Of a DNA stretch of 64,000 bases, positions 1-14,100 are shown one piece after another; position 1 is the stretch's first letter; each line of letters starts with the position of its first letter. The DNA lies in the NCBI GenBank assembly GCA_916610825.1, contig OU744446.1:21461223-21525222 (forward strand). Direction: 5' to 3'. A model generated the notes under the pieces. The model was not told the DNA's origin. It searched no databases and worked only from the letters and a program-made list of their open reading frames with translations. The translations under genes were made by a program, and so were the position numbers. Source of the DNA: Haliclystus octoradiatus (lineage: Eukaryota; Cnidaria; Staurozoa; Stauromedusae; Haliclystidae).

Positions 1-30
1 CTGAGCTGTTTTTGTGAAATTCGAATTCCC

Positions 31-3000
31 TTCTTGGGAACTGGGCATTGTTTTTGGTCATTTTGAGCTGTTTTTGAAAAATTCAAATTCCCTTGGGAAT
101 TAAGCATTGTTTTAGGTCATTTTGAGCTGTTTTTGAAAAATTCAAACTCCCTTGTGAATTAAGCATTGTTTTAGGTCATTCTGAGCTGTTTTTGTAAAAT
201 TCGAATTCCCTTGGGAATTAAGCATTGTTTTAGGTCATTTTGAGCTGTTTTTGAAAAATTCGAATTCCCTTGGGAACTGGGCATTGTTTTTGGTCATTTT
301 GAGCTGTTTTTGAAAAATTCAAATTCCCTTGGGAATTAAGCATTGTTTTAGGTTATTTTGAGCCGTTTTTGTAAAATTCGAATTCCCTTGGGAATTAAGC
401 ATTGTTTTAGGTCATTTTGAGCTGTTTTTGAAAAATTCGAATTCCCTTTGGAATAAAGCATTGTTTAAGGTCATTTTGAGCTGTTTTTGAAAAATTCGAA
501 TTCACTTGGGAATTAAGCATTGTTTTAGGTCATTTTGAGCTGTTTTTGAAATATTCGAATTCCCTTGGGAATTAAGCATTGTTTAAGGTCATTTTGAGCT
601 GTTTTTGTAAAATTCGAATTCCCTTGGGAATTAAGCATTGTTTTAGGTCATTTTGAGCTGTTTTTGAAAAATTCGAATTCCTTTGGGAATTAAGCATTGT
701 TTTAGGTCATTTTGAGCTGTTTTTGAAAAATTCGAATTCCTTTGGGTAATAAGCATTGTTTAAGGTCATTTTGAGCTGTTTTTGAAAAGTTCGAACTCCC
801 TTGTGAATTAAGCATTGTTTTAGGTCATTTTGAGCTGTTTTTGTTAAATTCGAATTCCCTTGGGAATTAGGCATTGTTTTAGGTCATTTTGAGGTGTTTT
901 TGAAAAATTCGAATTCCCTTGGGAATTAAGCATTGTTTTAGGTCATTTTGAGCTGTTTTTGTAAAATTCGAATTCCCTTGGGAATTAAGCATTGTTTTTG
1001 TCATTTTGAGCTGATTTTGTAAAATTCGAATTCCCTTGGGAATTAAGCATTGTTTTAAGTCATTTTGAGCTGTTTTTGTAAAATTCGAAATCCCTTGGGA
1101 ACTGGGCATTGTTTTTGGTCATTTTGAGCTGTTTTTGAAAAATTCAAATTCCCTTGGGAATTAGGCATTGTTCTAGGTCATTTTGAGCTGTTTTTGAAAA
1201 ATTCGAATTCCCTTGGGAATTAAGCATTGTTTAAGGTCATTTTGAGCTGATTTTGTAAAATTCGAATTCCCTTGGGAATTAAGCATTGTTTTTGTCATTT
1301 TGAGCTGATTTTGTGAAATTCGAATTTCCTTGGGAATTAAGCATTGTTTCAAGTCATTTTGAGCTGTTTTTGAAAAATTCGAATTTCTTTGGGTAATAAG
1401 CATTGTTTAAGGTCATTTTGAGCTGTTTTTGAAAAGTTCGAACTCCCTTGTGAATTAAGCATTGTTTTAGGTCATTTTGAGCTGTTTTTGTTAAATTCGA
1501 ATTCCCTTGGGAATTAAGAATTGTTTTAGGTCATTTTGAGCTGTTTTTGTAGAATTCGATTTCCCTTGGGAATTAAGCATTGTTTTAGGTCATTTTGAGC
1601 TGTTTTTGTAAAATTCGAATTCCCTTGGGAATTAAGCATTGTTTTAGGTCATTTTGAGCTGGTTTTGTTAAATTCGAATTCCCTTGGGAATTAAGCATTG
1701 TTTTTGGTCATTTTGAGCTGTTTTTGAAAAATTCGAATTCCCTTGGAAATTAAGCATTGTTTTAGGTCATTTTGAGCTGTTTTTGAAAAATTCGAATTCC
1801 TTCGGGTAATAAGCATTGTTTAAGGTCATTTTGAGCTGTTTTTGAAAAGTTCGAACTCCCTTGTGAATTAAGCATTGTTTTAGGTCATTTTGAGCTGTTT
1901 TTGTTAAATTCGAATTCCGTTGGGAATTAAGCATTGTTTTAGGTCATTTTGAGCTGTTTTTGTAGAATTCGAATTCCGTTGGGAATTAAGCATTGTTTAA
2001 GGTCATTTTGAGCTGATTTTGTAAAATTCGAATTCCCTTGGGAATTAAGCATTGTTTTTGTCATTTTGAGCTGATTTTGTGAAATTCGAATTCCCTTGGG
2101 AATTAAGCATTGTTTCAAGTCATTTTGAGCTGTTTTTGAAAAATTCGAATTTCTTTGGGTAATAAGCATTGTTTAAGGTCATTTTGAGCTGTTTTTGAAA
2201 AGTTCGAACTCCCTTGTGAATTAAGCATTGTTTTAGGTCATTTTGAGCTGTTTTTGTTAAATTCGAATTCCCTTGGGAATTAAGCATTGTTTTAGGTCAT
2301 TTTGAGCTGTTTTTGTAGAATTCGATTTCCCTTGGGAATTAAGCATTGTTTTAGGTCATTTTGAGCTGTTTTTGTAAAATTCAAATTCCCTTGGGAATTA
2401 AGCATTGTTTTAGGTCATTTTGAGCTGTTTTTGTTAAATTCGAATTCCCTTGGGAATTAAGCATTGTTTTAGGTCATTTTGAGCTGTTTTTGAAAAATGC
2501 GAATTCCCTTGGAAATTAAGCATTGTTTTAGGTCATTTTGAGCTGTTTTTGAAAAATTCGAATTCCTTCGGGTAATAAGCATTGTTTAAGGTCATTTTGA
2601 GCTGTTTTTGAAAAGTTCGAACTCCCTTGTGAATTAAGCATTGTTTTAGGTCATTTTGAGCTGTTTTTGTTAAATTCGAATTCCGTTGGGAATTAAGCAT
2701 TGTTTTAGGTCATTTTGAGCTGTTTTTGTAGAATTCGATTTCCCTTGGGAATTGAGCATTGTTTTAGGTCATTTTGAGCTGATTTTGTAAAATTCGAATT
2801 CCCTTGGGAATTAAGCATTGTTTTAGGTCATTCTGAGCTGTTTTTGTAAAATTCGAATTCCCTTGGGAATTAAGCATTGTTTTAGGTCATTTTGAGCTGT
2901 TTTTGAAAAATTCGAATTCCCTTGGGAACTGGGCAATGTTTTTGGTCATTTTGAGCTGTTTTTGAAAAATTCAAATTCCCTTGGGAATTAAGCATTGTTT

Positions 3001-6000
3001 TAGGTTATTTTGAGCCGTTTTTGTAAAATTCGAATTCCCTTGGGAATTAAGCATTGTTTTAGGTCATTTTGAGCTGTTTTTGAAAAATTCGAATTCCCTT
3101 GGGAATTAAGCATTGTTTAAGGTCATTTAGAGCTGTTTTTGAAAAGTTCGAATTCCCTTGTGAATTAAGCATTGTTTTAGGTCAGTTTGAGCTGTTTTTG
3201 TAAAATTGGAATTCCCTTGGGAATTAAGCATTGTTTTAGGTCATTTTGAGCTGTTTTTGAAAAATTCGAATTCCCTTGGGAATTAAGCATTGTTTTAGGT
3301 CATTCTGAGCTGTTGTTGTGAAATTCGAATTCCCTTCTTGGGAACTGGGCATTGTTTTTGGTCATTTTGAGCTGTTTTTGAAAAATTCAAATTCCCTTGG
3401 GAATTAAGCATTGTTTTAGAACATTTTGAGCTGTTTTTGAAAAATTCAAACTCCCTTGTGAATTAAGCATTGTTTTAGGTCATTCTGAGCTGTTTTTGTA
3501 AAATTCGAATTCCCTTGGGAATTAAGCATTGTTTTAGGTCATTTTGAGCTGTTTTTGAAAAATTCGAATTCCCTTGGGAACTGGGCATTGTTTTTGGTCA
3601 TTTTGAGCTGTTTTTGAAAAATTCAAATTCCCTTGTGAATTAAGCATTGTTTTAGGTTATTTTGAGCCGTTTTTGTAAAATTCGAATTCCCTTGGGAATT
3701 AAGCATTGTTTTAGGTCATTTTGAGCTGTTTTTGAAAAATTCGAATTCCCTTTGGAATAAAGCATTGTTTAAGGTCATTTTGAGCTGTTTTTGAAAAATT
3801 CGAATTCACTTGGGAATTAAGCATTGTTTTAGGTCATTTTGAGCTGTTTTTGAAAAATTCGAATTCCTTTGGGAATTAAGCATTGTTTTAGGTCATTTTG
3901 AGCTGTTTTTGAAAAATTCGAATTCCTTTGGGTAATAAGCATTGTTTAAGGTCATTTTGAGCTGTTTTTGAAAAGTTCGAACTCCCTTGTGAATTAAGCA
4001 TTGTTTTAGGTCATTTTGAGCTGTTTTTGTTAAATTCGAATTCCCTTGGGAATTAAGCATTGTTTTAGGTCATTTTGAGGTGTTTTTGAAAAATTCGAAT
4101 TCCCTTGGGAATTAAGCATTGTTTTAGGTCATTTTGAGCTGTTTTTGTAAAATTCGAATTCCCTTGGGAATTAAGCATTGTTTTTGTCATTTTGAGCTGA
4201 TTTTGTGAAATTCGAATTCCCTTGGGAATTAAGCATTGTTTTAAGTCATTTTGAGCTGTTTTTGTAAAATTCGAAATCCCTTGGGAACTGGGCATTGTTT
4301 TTGGTCATTTTGAGCTGTTTTTGAAAAATTCAAATTCCCTTGGGAATTAGGCATTGTTCTAGGTCATTTTGAGCTGTTTTTGAAAAATTCGAATTCCCTT
4401 GGGAATTAAGCATTGTTTTAGGTCATTTTGAGCTGTTTTTGAAAAATTCGAATTCCTTTGGGTAATAAGCATTGTTTAAGGTCATTTTGAGCTGTTTTTG
4501 AAAAGTTCGAACTCCCTTGTGAATTAAGCATTGTTTTAGGTCATTTTGAGCTGTTTTTGTTAAATTCGAATTCCCTTGGGAATTAAGCATTGTTTTAGGT
4601 CATTTTGAGCTGATTTTGTAAAATTCGAATTCCCTTGGGAATTAAGCATTGTTTTTGTTATTTTGAGCTGTTTTTGTAAAATTCGAATTCCCTTGGGAAT
4701 TAAGCATTGTTATTGTCATTTTGAGCTGATTTTGTAAAATTCAAATTTCCTTGGGAATTAAGCATTGTTTTAAGTCATTTTGAGCTGTTTTTGTAAAATT
4801 CGAATTCCCTTGGGAATTAGGCATTGTTCTAGGTCATTTTGAGCTGTTTTTGAAAAATTCGAATTCCCTGGGGAATTGAGCATTGTTTAAGGTCATTTTG
4901 AACTGTTTTTGAAAAGTTCTGATTCCCTTGTGAATTAAGCATTGTTTTAGGTCATTTTGAGCTGTTTTTGTTAAATTCGAATTCCCTTGGGAATTAAGAA
5001 TTGTTTTAGGTCATTTTGAGCTGTTTTTGTAGAATTCGATTTCCCTTGGGAATTAAGCATTGTTTTAGGTCATTTTGAGCTGTTTTTGTAAAATTCGAAT
5101 TCCCTTGGGAATTAAGCATTGTTTTAGGTCATTTTGAGCTGTTTTTGTTAAATTCGAATTCCCTTGGGAATTAAGCATTGTTTTAGGTCATTTTGAGCTG
5201 TTTTTGAAAAATTCGAATTCCCTTGGAAATTAAGCATTGTTTTAGGTCATTTTGAGCTGTTTTTGAAAAATTCGAATTCCTTCGGGTAATAAGCATTGTT
5301 TAAGGTCATTTTGAGCTGTTTTTGAAAAGTTCGAACTCCCTTGTGAATTAAGCATTGTTTTAGGTCATTTTGAGCTGTTTTTGTTAAATTCGAATTCCGT
5401 TGGGAATTAAGCATTGTTTTAGGTCATTTTGAGCTGTTTTTGTAGAATTCGAATTCCGTTGGGAATTAAGCATTGTTTAAGGTCATTTTGAGCTGATTTT
5501 GTAAAATTCGAATTCCCTTGGGAATTAAGCATTGTTTTTGTCATTTTGAGCTGATTTTGTGAAATTCGAATTCTCTTGGGAATTAAGCATTGTTTCAAGT
5601 CATTTTGAGCTGTTTTTGAAAAATTCGAATTTCTTTGGGTAATAAGCATTGTTTAAGGTCATTTTGAGCTGTTTTTGAAAAGTTCGAACTCCCTTGTGAA
5701 TTAAGCATTGTTTTAGGTCATTTTGAGCTGTTTTTGTTAAATTCGAATTCCTTTGGGAATTAAGCATTGTTTTAGGTCATTTTGAGCTGTTTTTGTAGAA
5801 TTCGATTTCCCTTGGGAATTAAGCATTGTTTTAGGTCATTTTGAGCTGTTTTTGTAAAATTCAAATTCCCTTGGGAATTAAGCATTGTTTTAGGTCATTT
5901 TGAGCTGTTTTTGTTAAATTCGAATTCCTTTGGGAATTAAGCATTGTTTTAGGTCATTTTGAGCTGTTTTTGAAAAATTCGAATTCCCTTGGAAATTAAG

Positions 6001-9000
6001 CATTGTTTTAGGTCATTTTGAGCTGTTTTTGAAAAATTCGAATTCCTTCGGGTAATAAGCATTGTTTAAGGTCTTTTTGAGCTGTTTTTGAAAAGTTCGA
6101 ACTCCCTTGTGAATTAAGCATTGTTTTAGGTCATTTTGAGCTGTTTTTGTTAAATTCGAATTCCGTTGGGAATTAAGCATTGTTTTAGGTCATTTTGAGC
6201 TGTTTTTGTAGAATTCGATTTCCCTTGGGAATTGAGCATTGTTTTAGGTCATTTTGAGCTGTTTTTGTAAAATTCGAATTTTCTTGGGAATTAAGCATTG
6301 TTTTAGGTCATTTTGAGCTGATTTTGTAAAATTCGAATTCCCTTGGGAATTAAGCATTGTTTTAGGTCATTCTGAGCTGTTTTTGTAAAATTCGAATTCC
6401 CTTGGGAATTAAGCATTGTTTTAGGTCATTTTGAGCTGTTTTTGAAAAATTCGAATTCCCTTGGGAACTGGGCAATGTTTTTGGTCATTTTGAGCTGTTT
6501 TTGAAAAATTCAAATTCCCTTGGGAATTAAGCATTGTTTTAGGTTATTTTGAGCCGTTTTTGTAAAATTCGAATTCCCTTGGGAATTAAGCATTGTTTTA
6601 GGTCATTTTGAGCTGTTTTTGAAAAATTCGAATTCCCTTGGGAATTAAGCATTGTTTAAGGTCATTTAGAGCTGTTTTTGAAAAGTTCGAATTCCCTTGT
6701 GAATTAAGCATTGTTTTAGGTCAGTTTGAGCTGTTTTTGTAAAATTGGAATTCCCTTGGGAATTAAGCATTGTTTTAGGTCATTTTGAGCTGTTTTTGAA
6801 AAATTCGAATTCCCTTGGGAATTAAGCATTGTTTTAGGTCATTCTGAGCTGTTGTTGTGAAATTCGAATTCCCTTCTTGGGAACTGGGCATTGTTTTTGG
6901 TCATTTTGAGCTGTTTTTGAAAAATTCAAATTCCCTTGGGAATTAAGCATTGTTTTAGAACATTTTGAGCTGTTTTTGAAAAATTCAAACTCCCTTGTGA
7001 ATTAAGCATTGTTTTAGGTCATTCTGAGCTGTTTTTGTAAAATTCGAATTCCCTTGGGAATTAAGCATTGTTTTAGGTCATTTTGAGCTGTTTTTGAAAA
7101 ATTCCAATACCCTTGGGAACTGGGCATTGTTTTTGGTCATTTTGAGCTGTTTTTGAAAAATTCAAATTCCCTTGGGAATTAAGCATTGTTTTAGGTTATT
7201 TTGAGCCGTTTTTGTAAAATTCGAATTCCCTTGGGAATTAAGCATTGTTTTAGGTCATTTTGAGCTGTTTTTGAAAAATTCGAATTCCCTTTGGAATAAA
7301 GCATTGTTTAAGGTCATTTTGAGCTGTTTTTGAAAAATTCGAATTCACTTGGGAATTAAGCATTGTTTTAGGTCATTTTGAGCTGTTTTTGAAAAATTCG
7401 AATTCCTTTGGGAATTAAGCATTGTTTTAGGTCATTTTGAGCTGTTTTTGAAAAATTCGAATTCCTTTGGGTAATAAGCATTGTTTAAGGTCATTTTGAG
7501 CTGTTTTTGAAAAGTTCGAACTCCCTTGTGAATTAAGCATTGTTTTAGGTCATTTTGAGCTGTTTTTGTTAAATTCGAATTCCCTTGGGAATTAAGCATT
7601 GTTTTAGGTCATTTTGAGGTGTTTTTGAAAAATTCGAATTCCCTTGGGAATTAAGCATTGTTTTAGGTCATTTTGAGCTGTTTTTGTAAAATTCGAATTC
7701 CCTTGGGAATTAAGCATTGTTTTTGTCATTTTGAGCTGATTTTGTGAAATTCGAATTCCCTTGGGAATTAAGCATTGTTTTAAGTCATTTTGAGCTGTTT
7801 TTGTAAAATTCGAAATCCCTTGGGAACTGGGCATTGTTTTTGGTCATTTTGAGCTGTTTTTGAAAAATTCAAATTCCCTTGGGAATTAGGCATTGTTCTA
7901 GGTCATTTTGAGCTGTTTTTGAAAAATTCGAATTCCCTTGGGAATTAAGCATTGTTTTAGGTCATTTTGAAATGTTTTTGAAAAATTCGAATTCCTTTGG
8001 GTAATAAGCATTGTTTAAGGTCATTTTGAGCTGTTTTTGAAAAGTTCGAACTCCCTTGTGAATTAAGCATTGTTTTAGGTCATTTTGAGCTGTTTTTGTT
8101 AAATTCGAATTCCCTTGGGAATTAAGCATTGTTTTAGGTCATTTTGAGCTGATTTTGTAAAATTCGAATTCCCTTGGGAATTAAGCATTGTTTTTGTCAT
8201 TTTGAGCTGTTTTTGTAAAATTCGAATTCCCTTGGGAATTAAGCATTGTTATTGTCATTTTGAGCTGATTTTGTAAAATTCAAATTTCCTTGGGAATTAA
8301 GCATTGTTTTAAGTCATTTTGAGCTGTTTTTGTAAAATTCGAATTCCCTTGGGAATTAGGCATTGTTCTAGGTCATTTTGAGCTGTTTTTGAAAAATTCG
8401 AATTCCCTGGGGAATTGAGCATTGTTTAAGGTCATTTTGAACTGTTTTTGAAAAGTTCTGATTCCCTTGTGAATTAAGCATTGTTTTAGGTCATTTTGAG
8501 CTGTTTTTGTAAAATTCGAATTCCCTTGGGAATTAAGCATTGTTTTAGGTCATTTTGAGCTGTTTTTGAAAAATTCGAATTCCCTTGGGAATTAAGCATT
8601 GTTTTAGGTCATTTTGAGCTGTTTTTGAAAAATTCGAATTCCTTTGGGTAATAAGCATTGTTTAAGGTCATTTTGAGCTGTTTTTGAAAAGTTCGAACTC
8701 CCTTGTGAATTAAGCATTGTTTTAGGTCATTTTGAGCTGTTTTTGTTAAATTCGAATTCCCTTGGGAATTAAGCATTGTTTTAGGTCATTTTGAGCTGTT
8801 TTTGAAAAATTCGAATTCCCTTGGGAATAAAGCATTGTTTAAGGTCATTTTGAGCTGTTTTTGTAAAATTCGAATTCACTTGGGAATTAAGCATTGTTTT
8901 AGGTCATTTTGAGCTGTTTTTGAAATATTCGAATTCCCTTGGGAATTAAGCATTGTTTAAGGTCATTTTGAGCTGTTTTTGAAAAGTTCAAACTCCCTTG

Positions 9001-9528
9001 TGAATTAAGCATTGTTTTAGGTCATTCTGAGCTGTTTTTGTAAAATTCGAATTCCCTTGGGAATTAAGCATTGTTTTAGGTCATTTTGAGCTGTTTTTGA
9101 AAAATTCGAATTCCCTTGGGAACTGGGCAATGTTTTTGGTCATTTTGAGCTGTTTTTGAAAAATTCAAATTCCCTTGGGAATTAAGCATTGTTTTAGGTT
9201 ATTTTGAGCCGTTTTTGTAAAATTCGAATTCCCTTGGGAATTAAGCATTGTTTTAGGTCATTTTGAGCTGATTTTGAAAAATTCGAATTCCCTTGGGAAT
9301 TAAGCATTGTTTAAGGTCATTTAGAGCTGTTTTTGAAAAGTTCGAATTCCCTTGTGAATTAAGCATTGTTTTAGGTCAGTTTGAGCTGTTTTTGTAAAAT
9401 TCGAATTCCCTTGGGAATTAAGCATTGTTTTAGGTCATTTTGAGCTGTTTTTGAAAAATTCGAATTCCCTTGGGAATTAAGCATTGTTTTAGGTCATTCT
9501 GAGCTGTTTTTGTGAAATTCGAATTCCC
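31..9528 (+). repeat. Higher-order repeat zone A, about 3.5-kb units
   Basis: A rare 62-bp monomer with CCCTTCTTGGG recurs with its TTC insertion at 31, 3335, 6874 and 9529, giving units of 3304, 3539 and 2655 bp (56, 60 and 45 monomers). Independent markers keep the same spacing: TTTTAGAACATT at 3414 and 6953 (3539 bp), and GGGCAATG at 2931, 6470 and 9125 (3539 and 2655 bp). The second and third units run in parallel until about 4975 and 8510, where the third jumps ahead, so it lacks about 15 monomers. Unit edges are set by the markers and are arbitrary; agreement of several markers supports true HOR structure. Confidence 0.9.
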
Positions 9529-9589
9529 TTCTTGGGAACTGGGCATTGTTTTTGGTCATTTTGAGCTGTTTTTGAAAAATTCAAATTCC

Positions 9590-12300
9590 CTTGGGAATTA
9601 AGCATTGTTTTAGAACATTTTGAGCTGTTTTTGAAAAATTCAAACTCCCTTGTGAATTAAGCATTGTTTTAGGTCATTCTGAGCTGTTTTTGTAAAATTC
9701 GAATTCCCTTGGGAATTAAGCATTGTTTTAGGTCATTTTGAGCTGTTTTTGAAAAATTCGAATTCCCTTGGGAACTGGGCATTGTTTTTGGTCATTTTGA
9801 GCTGTTTTTGAAAAATTCAAATTCCCTTGGGAATTAAGCATTGTTTTAGGTTATTTTGAGCCGTTTTTGTAAAATTCGAATTCCCTTGGGAATTAAGCAT
9901 TGTTTTAGGTCATTTTGAGCTGTTTTTGAAAAATTCGAATTCCCTTTGGAATAAAGCATTGTTTAAGGTCATTTTGAGCTGTTTTTGAAAAATTCGAATT
10001 CACTTGGGAATTAAGCAGTGTTTTAGGTCATTTTGAGCTGTTTTTGAAATATTCGAATTCCCTTGGGAATTAAGCATTGTTTAAGGTCATTTTGAGCTGT
10101 TTTTGTAAAATTCGAATTCCCTTGGGAATTAAGCATTGTTTTAGGTCATTTTGAGCTGTTTTTGAAAAATTCGAATTCCTTTGGGAATTAAGCATTGTTT
10201 TAGGTCATTTTGAGCTGTTTTTGAAAAATTCAAACTCCCTTGTGAATTAAGCATTGTTTTAGGTCATTCTGAGCTGTTTTTGTAAAATTCGAATTCCCTT
10301 GGGAATTAAGCATTGTTTTAGGTCATTTTGAGCTGTTTTTGAAAAATTCGAATTCCCTTGGGAACTGGGCATTGTTTTTGGTCATTTTGAGCTGTTTTTG
10401 AAAAATTCAAATTCCCTTGGGAATTAAGCATTGTTTTAGGTTATTTTGAGCCGTTTTTGTAAAATTCGAATTCCCTTGGGAATTAAGCATTGTTTTAGGT
10501 CATTTTGAGCTGTTTTTGAAAAATTCGAATTCCCTTTGGAATAAAGCATTGTTTAAGGTCATTTTGAGCTGTTTTTGAAAAATTCGAATTCACTTGGGAA
10601 TTAAGCAGTGTTTTAGGTCATTTTGAGCTGTTTTTGAAATATTCGAATTCCCTTGGGAATTAAGCATTGTTTTAGGTCATTTTGAGCTGTTTTTGTAAAA
10701 TTCGAATTCCCTTGGGAATTAAGCATTGTTTTAGGTCATTTTGAGCTGTTTTTGAAAAATTCGAATTCCTTTGGGAATTAAGCATTGTTTTAGGTCATTT
10801 TGAGCTGTTTTTGAAAAATTCGAATTCATTTGGGTAATAAGCATTGTTTAAGGTCATTTTGAGCTGTTTTTGAAAAGTTCGAACTCCCTTGTGAATTAAG
10901 CATTGTTTTAGGTCATTTTGAGCTGTTTTTGTTAAATTCGAATTCCCTTGGGAATTAAGCATTGTTTTAGGTCATTTTGAGCTGTTTTTGAAAAATTCGA
11001 ATTCCCTTGGGAATTAAGCATTGTTTTAGGTCATTTTGAGCTGTTTTTGTAAAATTCAAATTCCCTTGGGAATTAAGCATTGTTTTTGTCATTTTGAGCT
11101 GATTTTGTAAAATTCGAATTCCCTTGGGAATTAAGCATTGTTTTAGGTCATTTTGAGCTGTTTTTGAAAAATTCGAATTCCCTTTGGAATAAAGCATTGT
11201 TTAAGGTCATTTTGAGCTGTTTTTGAAAAATTCGAATTCACTTGGGAATTAAGCAGTGTTTTAGGTCATTTTGAGCTGTTTTTGAAATATTCGAATTCCC
11301 TTGGGAATTAAGCATTGTTTAAGGTCATTTTGAGCTGTTTTTGTAAAATTCGAATTCCCTTGGGAATTAAGCATTGTTTTAGGTCATTTTGAGCTGTTTT
11401 TGAAAAATTCGAATTCCTTTGGGAATTAAGCATTGTTTTAGGTCATTTTGAGCTGTTTTTGAAAAATTCGAATTCCTTTGGGAATTAAGCATTGTTTTAG
11501 GTCATTTTGAGCTGTTTTTGAAAAATTCGAATTCCTTTGGGTAATAAGCATTGTTTAAGGTCATTTTGAGCTGTTTTTGAAAAGTTCGAACTCCCTTGTG
11601 AATTAAGCATTGTTTTAGGTCATTTTGAGCTGTTTTTGTTAAATTCGAATTCCCTTGGGAATTAAGCATTGTTTTAGGTCATTTTGAGGTGTTTTTGAAA
11701 AATTCGAATTCCCTTGGGAATTAAGCATTGTTTTAGGTCATTTTGAGCTGTTTTTGTAAAATTCAAATTCCCTTGGGAATTAAGCATTGTTTTTGTCATT
11801 TTGAGCTGATTTTGTGAAATTCGAATTCCCTTGGGAATTAAGCATTGTTTTAGGTCATTTTGAGCTGTTTTTGAAAAATTCGAATTCCCTTTGGAATAAA
11901 GCATTGTTTAAGGTCATTTTGAGCTGTTTTTGAAAAATTCGAATTCACTTGGGAATTAAGCAGTGTTTTAGGTCATTTTGAGCTGTTTTTGAAATATTCG
12001 AATTCCCTTGGGAATTAAGCATTGTTTAAGGTCATTTTGAGCTGTTTTTGTAAAATTCGAATTCCCTTGGGAATTAAGCATTGTTTTAGGTCATTTTGAG
12101 CTGTTTTTGAAAAATTCGAATTCCTTTGGGAATTAAGCATTGTTTTAGGTCATTTTGAGCTGTTTTTGAAAAATTCGAATTCCTTTGGGTAATAAGCATT
12201 GTTTAAGGTCATTTTGAGCTGTTTTTGAAAAGTTCGAACTCCCTTGTGAATTAAGCATTGTTTTAGGTCATTTTGAGCTGTTTTTGTTAAATTCGAATTC
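9590..12300 (+). repeat. Short-period higher-order repeat zone B (590-707 bp)
   Basis: A GCAGTGTTTT variant (A-to-G change in GCATTG context) follows a CACTTGGG monomer at 10011, 10601, 11249 and 11956. Spacings are 590, 648 and 707 bp, or 10, 11 and 12 monomers with 58-bp members. The neighbouring order of variants (GGTTATTTTGAGCC, CCCTTTGGAATAAAG, CACTTGGG, GAAATATTCG) repeats with the marker in whole or part. The gain of about one monomer per step suggests successive unequal exchanges slightly out of register. Confidence 0.8.
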
Positions 12301-14100
12301 CCTTGGGAATTAAGCATTGTTTAAGGTCATTTTGAGCTGTTTTTGAAAAATTCGAATTCCCTTGGGAATTAAGCATTGTTTTAGGTCATTTTGAGCTGTT
12401 TTTGTAAAATTCAAATTCCCTTGGGAATTAAGCATTGTATTTGTCATTTTGAGCTGATTTTGTGAAATTCGAATTCCCTTGGGAATTAAGCATTGTTTTA
12501 AGTCATTTTGAGCTGTTTTTGTAAAATTCGAAATCCCTTGGGAACTGGGCATTGTTTTTGTTCATTTTGAGCTGTTTTTGAAAAATTCAAATTCCCTTGG
12601 GAATTAGGCATTGTTCTAGGTCATTTTGAGCTGTTTTTGAAAAATTCGAATTCCCTTGGGAATTAAGCATTGTTTAAGGTCATTTTGAGCTGATTTTGTA
12701 AAATTCGAATTCCCTTGGGAATTAAGCATTGTTTTTGTCATTTTGAGCTGATTTTGTGAAATTCGAATTCCCTTGGGAATTAAGCATTGTTTCAAGTCAT
12801 TTTGAGCTGTTTTTGAAAAATTCGAATTTCTTTGGGTAATAAGCATTGTTTAAGGTCATTTTGAGCTGTTTTTGAAAAGTTCGAACTCCCTTGTGAATTA
12901 AGCATTGTTTTAGGTCATTTTGAGCTGTTTTTGTTAAATTCGAATTCCCTTGGGAATTAAGCATTGTTTTAGGTCATTTTGAGCTGTTTTTGTAGAATTC
13001 GATTTCCCTTGGGAATTAAGCATTGTTTTAGGTCATTTTGAGCTGTTTTTGAAAAGTTCGAACTCCCTTGGGAATTAAGCATTGTTTTAGGTCATTTTGA
13101 GCTGTTTTTGTTAAATTCGAATTCCCTTGGGAATTAAGCATTGTTTTAGGTCATTTTGAGGTGTTTTTGAAAAATTCGAATTCCCTTGGGAATTAAGCAT
13201 TGTTTTAGGTCATTTTGAGCTGTTTTTGTAAAATTCAAATTCCCTTGGGAATTAAGCATTGTTTTTGTCATTTTGAGCTGATTTTGTGAAATTCGAATTC
13301 CCTTGGGAATTAAGCATTGTTTTAAGTCATTTTGAGCTGTTTTTGTAAAATTCGAAATCCCTTGGGAACTGGGCATTGTTTTTGTTCATTTTGAGCTGTT
13401 TTTGAAAAATTCAAATTCCCTTGGGAATTAGGCATTGTTCTAGGTCATTTTGAGCTGTTTTTGAAAAATTCGAATTCCCTTGGGAATTAAGCATTGTTTA
13501 AGGTCATTTTGAGCTGATTTTGTAAAATTCGAATTCCCTTGGGAATTAAGCATTGTTTTTGTCATTTTGAGCTGATTTTGTGAAATTCGAATTCCCTTGG
13601 GAATTAAGCATTGTTTCAAGTCATTTTGAGCTGTTTTTGAAAAATTCGAATTTCTTTGGGTAATAAGCATTGTTTAAGGTCATTTTGAGCTGTTTTTGAA
13701 AAGTTCGAACTCCCTTGTGAATTAAGCATTGTTTTAGGTCATTTTGAGCTGTTTTTGTTAAATTCGAATTCCCTTGGGAATTAAGCATTGTTTTAGGTCA
13801 TTTTGAGCTGTTTTTGTAGAATTCGATTTCCCTTGGGAATTAAGCATTGTTTTAGGTCATTTTGAGCTGTTTTTGTAAAATTCGAATTCCCTTGGGAATT
13901 AAGCATTGTTTTAGGTCATTTTGAGCTGTTTTTGTTAAATTCGAATTCCCTTGGGAATTAAGCATTGTTTTAGGTCATTTTGAGCTGTTTTTGAAAAATT
14001 CGAATTCCCTTGGAAATTAAGCATTGTTTTAGGTCATTTTGAGCTGTTTTTGAAAAATTCGAATTCCTTCGGGTAATAAGCATTGTTTAAGGTCATTTTG
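12300..14100 (+). repeat. Tandem duplication, 824-bp period
   Basis: A private variant, GTTTTTGTTCATT, occurs at 12561 and again at 13385, 824 bp apart (14 monomers less 2 bp). The surrounding monomers repeat in the same order: GGGAACTGGGC, then the CATTGTTCTAGG variant, two 58-bp monomers, a TTTCTTTGGGTAATAAG monomer, a GTTCGAACTCCC monomer, then GTAGAATTCGATTTCCC. A singleton 57-bp monomer (CATTTTGGCTG, missing GA) lies just beyond at about 14275. Confidence 0.8.
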
